Positions 25,217 to 31,138 of a DNA stretch of 32,048 bases are shown here, in pieces; within the stretch, counting starts at the first letter, position 1, and each line of letters begins with the position of its first letter. The stretch is from Desulfobulbaceae bacterium. Its GTDB lineage: Bacteria; Desulfobacterota; Desulfobulbia; Desulfobulbales; BM004. A program made the translations under genes and the position numbers. The stretch is taken from assembly GCA_002868955.1 (NCBI GenBank), contig PKTW01000157.1, positions 1 to 32,048 on the forward strand. Reading direction: 5' to 3'. The notes beneath the pieces were generated by a model. It was not told where the DNA came from and searched no databases. It worked only from the letters and a program-made list of their open reading frames with translations.

Positions 25217-26202
25217 GGCAGTCCCTTTGCGTTATCAGCAATTGCCCTTTGCTTAAGCAAGCTCTGTTTCAACTCCAAAACAGCCAACTCCTTTGCCTTG
25301 GCTTCCACGTCTACCGTAAAACTAAAGCCTTTCCAGCATGCAGGAAAATCCGTTGGGTCGATATAATCCGCATGCGGCCTTGGATCTTTACCCTGCCAGC
25401 CATTTAGCGGTGAAGAAATGTGAAAGTACGGCTCGCGGCCAACCCTGTCCCAGCTGTTGCGTGACAGGGCAGTTGCCTCGGCCACTGTAAGGCCGTCATC
25501 TTTGCAGCGGTGATGATGCACATCGAAGACCAGGGGAATTTTCAACTCTTCACATAGTGGTGCAAGATCGACGACCGTATAGGTCCGGTCATCGTTTTCC
25601 AGGCTCAATCTTTCCTGGACAGCAGAGGAAAGGAGATGAAAATTTTCTCTGAACCGCTGCAGCGTTGTCTTTTTATCATTGTAAGCACCGCCGCCGTGGA
25701 TATTGATCACGTCCGCACCGACATACTGGGCCAGCATAGCCTGGTATTCCAGTTCTTTTATTGAATTCTCCACAACCTTATTGTGCGGCGATGACAGGAC
25801 AATAAACTGGTCAGGATGAAAGCTGAGCCTGATATCATGCTGATCACGGATTTTTTTTACCTGCTTGAAATTATGGAGGATTGCTTCTGCATCCGGGAGA
25901 TCCGCAAGACTGTATCCTACATCCGGATGGGTGAAACGCGGAAAGAAGGGGGAAAGAATGCGAAAAGCACCAATGCCGTTCTTCCGGAGAAACTTTAGGG
26001 CTGCAAGCAGGTTCTCGCTGTTATGAAGGCAGAGATCAGAGAGTTTCTGCAGCTGCTCGCTGCGGTTGAACTTCAGAAGATGTTTAGCCGTTGTGGCCCG
26101 AAACCTGATCGGCTCCTTTCTGAAAATACAGCACAGCCCCAAGCGTATCATGCCTGGCCCTGCCTTCTGTTTTTTTCTATGCGCCGTGTCATCATTTTTC
26201 AT
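25207..26202 (-). CDS. uvsE: UV damage endonuclease UvsE/UvdE
   Basis: A 331-residue TIM-barrel nuclease nicking DNA 5' of UV photoproducts and abasic sites. The family pattern is clear: MIRLGLCCIFRKEPIRFR near the start, ISSP-like HDIRLSFHPDQFIVLSSP, VINIHGGGAYNDK (metal-binding His and Glu region), LENDDRTYTVVDLAPLC, PLVFDVHHHRC and the HADYIDPTDFP ending, all carrying metal ligands. Two starts are possible, 26202 and 26151 (MIRLGL), neither with a strong SD; the second fits the family better. It is first in an operon with the metallo-hydrolase. It offers light-independent UV repair. Confidence 0.92.
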   Translation of the reverse strand: MKNDDTAHRKKQKAGPGMIRLGLCCIFRKEPIRFRATTAKHLLKFNRSEQLQKLSDLCLHNSENLLAALKFLRKNGIGAFRILSPFFPRFTHPDVGYSLADLPDAEAILHNFKQVKKIRDQHDIRLSFHPDQFIVLSSPHNKVVENSIKELEYQAMLAQYVGADVINIHGGGAYNDKKTTLQRFRENFHLLSSAVQERLSLENDDRTYTVVDLAPLCEELKIPLVFDVHHHRCKDDGLTVAEATALSRNSWDRVGREPYFHISSPLNGWQGKDPRPHADYIDPTDFPACWKGFSFTVDVEAKAKELAVLELKQSLLKQRAIADNAKGLPCS

Positions 26203-26382
26203 ACTTCGTCATCATTCTTGAAAGATCTGGCATGGCATAAGCCGTTTACAGATATTTTTCATGGTGCTGCAAGAGTCCTGTTGACCAAAATCACCTTTCT
26301 GTATAGGGTAATCCAAAATGATTTTTAAAGCCTGCAATTTCAGGTAAAACATTCATTCCAAATCCAAACGGGGATTGTGGCC

Positions 26383-26967
26383 ATGGCTGAAAAACCTCTT
26401 ATTTTTTATTCCTTGAGCACCTGCGGTCATTGCGAGGTAACCAAGAAAATGCTTGATGATCTGGATCTTGAGTACCATCCTATTGTTGTTGACCTGCTGC
26501 CCCCAGACGAGAAGGAAAAAGCTGTTCAGGAAATGATAAAATCCAACCCGCGCTGCACCTTTCCAACCCTCATTTACGGTGATAAAGTTATCATCGGCAT
26601 GAAACTGCAGGAGATAAAAGATATGCTCGGTGTGCGAACGGAGGTTGATGATCTGTATGATACGCTGCGCAAGATCCAGGAACCCAAGGGCTATTACTTT
26701 AACCGGGACAAGGAAAAAACCTTTCAACTCCTGCGGGCGCTTCTGGTCAACAAGGATCGTTACGGTTATATGTCCTGTCCCTGCAGGCTGGCAACCGGCG
26801 ACCGCGAGAAAGACAAGGATATTCTCTGCCCCTGCGTTTATCGGGAACCGGATGTACGGGAGTTTGGCAGCTGCTACTGCAATCTTTACGTTTCCGACGA
26901 ATGGAACAAAGGGGCTATCGAACGTCATCTTGTTCCCGAAAGACGCTCGGCAGAACATTATCAGTAA
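26383..26967 (+). CDS. Glutaredoxin-ferredoxin:thioredoxin reductase (FTR catalytic) fusion
   Basis: A cytoplasmic redox protein of 194 residues. The N-terminal glutaredoxin (residues 3-80) has the active site STCGHC (C14, C17) and cis-Pro in CTFPTLIYGD; the C-terminal half (about 100-175) is FTR catalytic subunit-like with CPC (132-134), CPC (149-151) and CYC (164-166), six Cys for the 4Fe-4S cluster and redox-active disulfide. The chain couples a ferredoxin-type electron to a dithiol, here to its own glutaredoxin domain. Start: I take the ATG at 26383, since GGGG is 9 nt before it; a GTG six nucleotides earlier is also possible. The 93-aa Cys protein follows 12 nt after the stop, forming an operon. 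Confidence 0.9.
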   Translation: MAEKPLIFYSLSTCGHCEVTKKMLDDLDLEYHPIVVDLLPPDEKEKAVQEMIKSNPRCTFPTLIYGDKVIIGMKLQEIKDMLGVRTEVDDLYDTLRKIQEPKGYYFNRDKEKTFQLLRALLVNKDRYGYMSCPCRLATGDREKDKDILCPCVYREPDVREFGSCYCNLYVSDEWNKGAIERHLVPERRSAEHYQ

Positions 26968-26979
26968 GAGTACCCAATA

Positions 26980-27261
26980 ATGATGCTGAAACGCACTCCC
27001 CCGGATGATTCCTTTCAGATCAGATGCCCCAGGCTGGGCCAGCAGATCCATTTTTCATACTGCAGGGGGGAAAACATGAAACTTCCATGTTTCAAGACCC
27101 TTGACTGCTGGTATATGCATTTCAATGTTGTGGAATATCTCCGGCAGGAGCTTTCCGCGGTTGAATGGGAGGATTCCTTCGAAAAACCACCCACCCCGAA
27201 AATTCTTTCCCTGGCTGAATTGATTGAGAAGGCTCAAAAACAGGCGAAAGAACAGAAATAA
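26980..27261 (+). CDS. 93-residue four-Cys protein downstream of Grx-FTR
   Basis: A small protein with C16, C28, C37 and C43 in the pattern IRCPRLGQ...FSYCRGEN...LPCFKTLDCW, which looks like a metal or Fe-S binding fold. The rest is helical (SLAELIEKAQKQAKEQK). It is 12 nt beyond the Grx-FTR stop, so the two probably work together in thiol redox chemistry. I do not know a named family. The start is one of two tandem ATGs; SD is weak. A terminator follows. Confidence 0.75.
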   Translation: MMLKRTPPDDSFQIRCPRLGQQIHFSYCRGENMKLPCFKTLDCWYMHFNVVEYLRQELSAVEWEDSFEKPPTPKILSLAELIEKAQKQAKEQK

Positions 27262-27296
27262 AAAAAGGGATTGGCTGCTTTTGCGGCCAATCCCCT
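27260..27296. terminator. Bidirectional terminator between the Grx-FTR operon and the selenopeptide gene
   Basis: GGGATTGGC (27267-27275) and GCCAATCCC (27286-27294) form a 9-bp stem. Seven As before it give a U-run to minus-strand transcripts, while CTTATT follows on the plus strand. It ends both the four-Cys gene and the convergent in-frame TGA gene. Confidence 0.8.
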
Positions 27297-27324
27297 TATT
27301 AAAAATTCTTAGATTTCCTTGCAG

Positions 27325-27591
27325 CTATTCTGCTTTTTTCTCCTCTTCCTGGCCAGCCTCCTCTGCTTTTTCCTCCTCTGCTTTGGCAGCTTCCTCTGCT
27401 GTCGGAGCTGCGACCGGTTTGCCGTAACCCGGAGCTGGCGTCGGTGCTTCCTGTTTTACCTCTTGAGCGCTACCTGCACTCTTTTGTCCGCCACTTCAGC
27501 CGCCGGCGCCTATGGCAAGGCCGCCAATGCCTGTGACCAGGCCGGCAATGCTGAGCCCTGTCACCACTTTTTTCAGGTATTTCTTGTCCAT
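27325..27591 (-). CDS. Probable selenocysteine peptide, SbtA-like thio/seleno-RiPP precursor
   Basis: A minus-strand gene missed by standard ORF finding because of an in-frame TGA. It starts at ATG 27591, 5 nt after an excellent SD (AAGGAGG). The reading frame is MDKKYLKKVVTGLSIAGL..., a Lys-rich start and hydrophobic helix (residues 9-27), then GAGG-(TGA, codon 32)-SGGQKSAGSAQ, then a 45-residue Pro/Ala/Glu/Lys tail ending at TAG 27325; 88 residues if the TGA is read as selenocysteine. A SECIS-like hairpin lies at 27465-27481. From memory, the layout resembles SbtA-type leader-core peptides that are modified at Sec or Cys by radical SAM maturases; none is encoded in this window. Alternatives: a 31-residue peptide, or a pseudogene. 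Confidence 0.7.
27465..27481 (-). promoter_or_regulatory. Candidate bacterial SECIS hairpin
   Basis: On the minus strand GAGTGC, loop AGGTA, GCGCTC form a 6-bp stem including one U:G pair two positions below the loop. It starts 14 nt after the in-frame TGA (27496-27498). The loop GG-U is at nt 25-27 counted from the U of UGA; in E. coli fdhF the equivalent GGU is at 22-24, also flanked by GCA. Such position, loop content and a weak U two pairs down are the known requirements for SelB binding. Confidence 0.6.
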
Positions 27592-27890
27592 GTTTTCCTC
27601 CTTTTCAGAGTTTTCGGCCTCGCAAAAAGCTCCCCTCCGGCATTAAATGCACACGTAACCAGATAGATAGTATTGGGCCCTGTTGCTTAATAAAGAGAGC
27701 TTTTACGATTGCACCATGGTTGATCTTTTTGCTGGATCAACTTTTTTTACGCCCATGTTTTTTTATTATAAATTATTTGAAGACCATAGTCCAACTAAAT
27801 AATCATCTTTTACCCAGACAAACCGGGTACTGTCACTTCCCATACAATTCCACGTTGCTTTCAAAATATTTATCTATGATAATAGCTTGT
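27592..27890. other. Spacer between the selenopeptide gene and the DUF2779 gene
   Basis: About 300 nt between divergent genes. Besides the RBS of the peptide gene (27597-27604), no consensus promoter is convincing. An upstream extension of the plus-strand reading frame to 27720 is hydrophobic, has no RBS and is unlike the family, so I regard the stretch as non-coding. Confidence 0.4.
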
Positions 27891-29276
27891 ATGCGTAAAT
27901 CCAGATCCATCTTCCTGTCAAAATCCCAGTTCACCCGCGGCCTGCAGTGTCATAAATCGTTGTGGCTTCTCAAAAACAGGCCGGAACTGCGGGCAGAACC
28001 AGATGCCAGCCTGCAGGCACGCTTTGACGCGGGCACCGGGGTAGGGCTCCTGGCTCAGCAGCTTTTTCCCGGCGGTGTGGCTCTGGAATACGGCAGCGGC
28101 ATTTCCCAAAATATCAGCACCACACAGAAGCTTATCGCATCAGGGTCACAGACAATCTACGAGGCAACGTTCCGTCACGATAACATCCTTGCTATGGTAG
28201 ACATCCTGCACAAGGGCACGGATGGCTGGGATCTCTACGAGGTCAAATCCTCCACCGAGACCAAGGATATCTTTATCAATGACACTGCTATCCAGTATTA
28301 TGTACTTACAGGAGCCGGGATCAACATTTCCCGGGTTTTTCTAGTACACCTGAACAGCCGGTATACCAGAATAGGTGAACTGGACCTGCAAGAACTCTTT
28401 ACCATAGATGATGTGACGGACCTGACGCGGCACAGGCAGGCCGATATCCCGCAGCGGCTTGCCGGTATGCGCCAAGCCCTGCAGGGGGGTGAACCGGGTA
28501 TTGATATCGGCCCGTACTGCACCGACCCCTACGAATGCGATTTCAAGCCATACTGCTGGAAGCATATCCCGGAATGCTCCATCTTTGACATTGCAAACCT
28601 GCGCAACAACCGCAAATTTTCCCTCTATTACGGCGGCACTCTGCACATGGGGGACATTCCCCCCGATTTCCTCCTGTCGGACAATATGCGGATCCAGGTC
28701 GAGGCGGAACTGACCGGCAGGGATTTTATCAACACCACAGCGATCCGGGAATTTCTTGCCACAGTTATCGAACCGGTCGGGTTTCTTGATTTTGAGACAT
28801 TCATGGAGCCTGTGCCATCCTTTGATTATCAGAGGCCCTATCAGCAGATCCCCTTCCAGTACTCCCTGCATCTGCTGGCAAACGGAAGGCTAAAGCACTA
28901 TGAATTTCTGGGTGAGCCAGGCTTGGACCCGCGCCGACCTTTTATGGAAAAACTGCTTTCTGAAGTCAGGCCCTGCAGGACAATTCTCGTCTACAACCAG
29001 GCCTTTGAAGTGGCGCGCCTTCAGGAAATGGCAACCACTTTCCCCGAATTTGCTGAAGACATTGAGGCCCTTATTGCCAGAATCGTTGACCTCATGGTGC
29101 CTTTCCGGCATAAGGACTATTATGTCAAAGCAATGTGCGGCAGCCACTCGATCAAGTACGTTCTGCCTGCCCTGGTTGCTGATCTGAGTTATGACAGCCT
29201 TGCCATCGCAGACGGCGAAATGGCCAGGCTGGCGTACGTCAGGCTAGCAAAAACAAACGGCATGGCTGAAAAGTAA
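27891..29276 (+). CDS. DUF2779 protein: Cas4-like nuclease + DnaQ-like exonuclease, prematurely stopped
   Basis: Residues count from ATG 27891 (MRKSRSIFLSKSQFTRGLQC), where family similarity begins; no RBS is clear. The N-terminal half is Cas4/RecB-like: C20, D104 (MVDIL), E117 and K119 (EVKSS) form PD-(D/E)xK, and C210, C216, C222 (PYCTDPYECDFKPYCW) complete an Fe-S cluster with C20. The second half is a DEDD exonuclease: Exo I D300/E302 (FLDFET), Exo II region YNQAFEVARL. Translation stops at TAA 29274, before Exo III. The lost segment is still readable in the same frame (see next entry). As written, the protein would lack an essential metal ligand. Related proteins act in DNA or RNA processing and defence islands; no CRISPR is nearby. 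Confidence 0.75.
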   Translation: MRKSRSIFLSKSQFTRGLQCHKSLWLLKNRPELRAEPDASLQARFDAGTGVGLLAQQLFPGGVALEYGSGISQNISTTQKLIASGSQTIYEATFRHDNILAMVDILHKGTDGWDLYEVKSSTETKDIFINDTAIQYYVLTGAGINISRVFLVHLNSRYTRIGELDLQELFTIDDVTDLTRHRQADIPQRLAGMRQALQGGEPGIDIGPYCTDPYECDFKPYCWKHIPECSIFDIANLRNNRKFSLYYGGTLHMGDIPPDFLLSDNMRIQVEAELTGRDFINTTAIREFLATVIEPVGFLDFETFMEPVPSFDYQRPYQQIPFQYSLHLLANGRLKHYEFLGEPGLDPRRPFMEKLLSEVRPCRTILVYNQAFEVARLQEMATTFPEFAEDIEALIARIVDLMVPFRHKDYYVKAMCGSHSIKYVLPALVADLSYDSLAIADGEMARLAYVRLAKTNGMAEK

Positions 29277-29390
29277 AAAGTCCGGCAGGACCTGTTGGAA
29301 TACTGCAAACTGGATACCTTTGGCATGGTGCGCATTTGGCAGAAACTGGTCTCCTTGACGCAGCCCAGGGGACAGTTGTCTTTATTTTAG
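29274..29390 (+). pseudogene. Cut-off C-terminal segment of the DUF2779 protein
   Basis: Directly after the TAA the same frame continues for 37 codons to TAG 29388: KVRQDLLEYCKLDTFGMVRI... This is the Exo III motif (Y-x3-D in EYCKLD) of the DnaQ-like domain. A single base change in the TAA codon (for example from AAA, GAA or CAA) would restore a ~498-residue protein, so this is a recent nonsense mutation, a sequencing error or, less likely, a readthrough site. Confidence 0.7.
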
Positions 29391-29606
29391 AAAAAGGTCT
29401 TTTTTTATGCCAAGCTTTTTGAAAAGAATATAGGTCTGATAGATTCTAATATTAAACCTGCCCCGCTGCCAGTTCTTGTACCAGAAACACTCCCCTTCAT
29501 TGAAAATATCCCTTTTCTGCCTTCGCGCGGCAGGGCACTTCGGACACGAACGTTTCAAGTGGTGCCTGGCATACAGTTCATACAATTTTAGGCGGAATTT
29601 GTTCAT
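29382..29606 (-). CDS. Small basic hypothetical protein (74 aa)
   Basis: A frame encoding a basic, aromatic-rich peptide: LKRSCPKCPAARRQKRDIF, then GECFWYKNWQRGRFNIRIYQTY and a Lys-rich end. Three Cys (CxxC plus one) may bind zinc. It overlaps the continued DUF2779 frame by a few bases at its 3' end. No RBS is visible before the ATG at 29606 and I do not know a homologue, so this is only a possible gene. Confidence 0.35.
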   Translation of the reverse strand: MNKFRLKLYELYARHHLKRSCPKCPAARRQKRDIFNEGECFWYKNWQRGRFNIRIYQTYILFKKLGIKKDLFLK

Positions 29607-29670
29607 ATTTTTCAACAGGCATAACAATAAAAAAGAACAGCTTACCTATCCTTAAATGATCAAAAAAAGA

Positions 29671-29864
29671 TCAGATTTTGCGGATCAGGGCAAGACCGTC
29701 GGCTATCGGCACCAGGCTAATCTCAACGCGGGGATCTGCATATTCGCATTTTCATCCTGCCGCGTCTCATCCCGCAGTTCACGCAAAACATCCGGTTCCC
29801 GCAGCGATACGAACAGCATGTATTCATACAGTTCTTCTGTAATACAAAGGGTCTTGTTGGACAT
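29671..29864 (-). pseudogene. O-methyltransferase (catechol-type, family 3) with large internal deletion
   Basis: The first 44 codons from ATG 29864 (MSNKTLCITEELYEYMLFVSL...) read as the N-terminus of a SAM-dependent O-methyltransferase, up to NANMQI. The sequence then jumps, with a frame change, to RVEISLVPIADGLALIRKI followed by TGA, which is the characteristic C-terminus of the same family. The intervening ~150 codons, including the SAM-binding glycines and metal-binding Asp, are gone. The joint is within a CCCGCG stretch near 29730. The gene lies 8 nt downstream of DUF504, so it was the last gene of that operon. Confidence 0.75.
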
Positions 29865-29872
29865 GTGGACTA

Positions 29873-30139
29873 TTATTTCTGCGCTTCGGGTTCGCGTTTC
29901 CAGATCAGTTCCCCATCCTTGTATACCTCGCGAACCCGGTGCATGGGGATACAATGGGCAATGCCATCCTCGTCAAAGACGTGAAAGGAGAATTTATTGT
30001 CCGGCATCTGGGTGACTTCATTAAATGAGACCCGAATGATTTTTTTCTCAAAACGGTCGAAGTAGCCTATCTCAAAGGAGCCGCGCCCGAACTCCGGGTC
30101 CCAATGTATGCGGTTCAACAGTTCATGGATTGGTTGCAT
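29873..30139 (-). CDS. DUF504 / MJ1316-type RNA cyclic-end recognition domain protein
   Basis: An 88-residue protein that is a complete DUF504 domain: LLNRIHWDPEFGRGSFEIGYFDRFEKKIIRV and FDEDGIAHCIPMHRVREVYKDGELIWKR are typical. The domain is proposed to recognise 2',3'-cyclic phosphate RNA ends and occurs alone or fused to 2H phosphoesterases, nucleotidyltransferases and similar enzymes. Here it is stand-alone, between an acidic protein and an O-methyltransferase remnant. The RBS is very close to the ATG at 30139 (GGAAG), so the start may be approximate. Confidence 0.85.
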   Translation of the reverse strand: MQPIHELLNRIHWDPEFGRGSFEIGYFDRFEKKIIRVSFNEVTQMPDNKFSFHVFDEDGIAHCIPMHRVREVYKDGELIWKREPEAQK

Positions 30140-30167
30140 GCTTCCGGATGCTTTTGGCTACTGCTTA

Positions 30168-30407
30168 TTAATAGCTCAGGTCATCGGATTCCAGGTCATC
30201 GAGTGGACCGGTCCAGTCCTCGGGAGGCTCGATTTCCTCCAAGTCCATCTCTTCCCATTCTTCCATTTCAAGCTCTTCAATATCTCCATCAAAATGCTGG
30301 ATATCCACGGTGCCTTCTCTTTCGTTTACATCCACCACCATGAAATCCTGCCCCTTGTCAAGATGATGGTACCAGCTGCCTTCAACAGGATCGAGTTCAC
30401 CAATCAT
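30168..30407 (-). CDS. Small acidic protein, DUF6763-like
   Basis: A 79-residue, strongly acidic protein (MIGELDPVEGSWYHHLDKGQ at the start, then VDIQHFDGDIEELEMEEWEEMDLEEIEPPEDW). The opening is close to what I know as DUF6763 proteins of gamma- and deltaproteobacteria, whose function is unknown. AAGGAG is 7 nt before the ATG at 30407, so translation is well supported. It lies 28 nt upstream of DUF504 and 90 nt after the lipoprotein gene. Confidence 0.8.
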   Translation of the reverse strand: MIGELDPVEGSWYHHLDKGQDFMVVDVNEREGTVDIQHFDGDIEELEMEEWEEMDLEEIEPPEDWTGPLDDLESDDLSY

Positions 30408-30497
30408 TTTATACTCCTTAGCCTTTGGTATCTTTTATGTTTAATGATCCAGTTTCTGTCGATTTAGAAAACTATTTGCCTCCTGAAAACAATAATA

Positions 30498-31121
30498 TTA
30501 ACCTTCTGTCAACTCTTTTATGACATCGGCCAATTCACGGCTGAAGACGGCTAAAGCCCGGCTCTGTGCTGCAACCAGATGATCATAGTCGCCGCCCCGG
30601 GTAGGCTCGAATATATCTGTAGCTTTGACACCGTATACAACTTTACCCTCACCGTCAAAAACGGACCAGCGGACTGAGAGTTCGATATCGCCGCCCAACT
30701 GGCCGTCAAACCTGCTAATATCTATTTTTATATCATAATCCTTGGCTATTGCCTCCATTGCTGGATACGCAAGCACCTTGTCAGTTCCAAGCAGATGGCT
30801 CAGGTTCTCAGCTATGACCCGCCCGATATCCTCCTCTATCTTCCCGGCCCAGCGATCATACTCTGCCAACCGTAACTCATTGTCGCCGCTCCGGGCAACT
30901 ATCTGCTGCTTTCTGAGATACTTGGGAAGAGAAACAGGGGAGATGCCGATGGCGATATCACTGGCAATCCCTGACCCACTTTCCATTTGACGCGCGCTCC
31001 CCGCCTCCGGGGTCAGCACATAAAACCGGGCCTGTTTTGAACGGCCGGCGCACCCGAACTGGAAAAGCATTGCAATGCCAAGTATTACAGCAAAAAACCG
31101 AACAAAAATTCTATTTTTCAT
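30498..31121 (-). CDS. PqiC-like ABC-transport auxiliary lipoprotein
   Basis: A 207-residue lipoprotein: signal peptide MKNRIFVRFFAVILGIAMLF with lipobox FGC (C24), then RFYVLTP, the start of the ABC_trans_aux (DUF330) domain, GISPVSLPKYLRKQQIVAR, WAGKIEEDIGRVIAENLSHLL and the C-terminal SRELADVIKEL. It would be an outer-membrane or periplasmic partner of the MCE protein encoded 17 nt upstream, together forming a PqiABC- or Mla-like phospholipid transport conduit. The start ATG at 31121 has a GGAAGGAAG RBS. Confidence 0.9.
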   Translation of the reverse strand: MKNRIFVRFFAVILGIAMLFQFGCAGRSKQARFYVLTPEAGSARQMESGSGIASDIAIGISPVSLPKYLRKQQIVARSGDNELRLAEYDRWAGKIEEDIGRVIAENLSHLLGTDKVLAYPAMEAIAKDYDIKIDISRFDGQLGGDIELSVRWSVFDGEGKVVYGVKATDIFEPTRGGDYDHLVAAQSRALAVFSRELADVIKELTEG

Positions 31122-31138
31122 GGTCTTCTTCCTTCCCT

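Noticed and set aside
26353-27051. 232-codon minus-strand frame
   Set aside because: Antisense shadow of the Grx-FTR gene, which has complete catalytic motifs in the plus frame.
27720-27890. Upstream extension of the DUF2779 protein
   Set aside because: Hydrophobic AT-rich leader without RBS; similarity to the family begins at the ATG at 27891.
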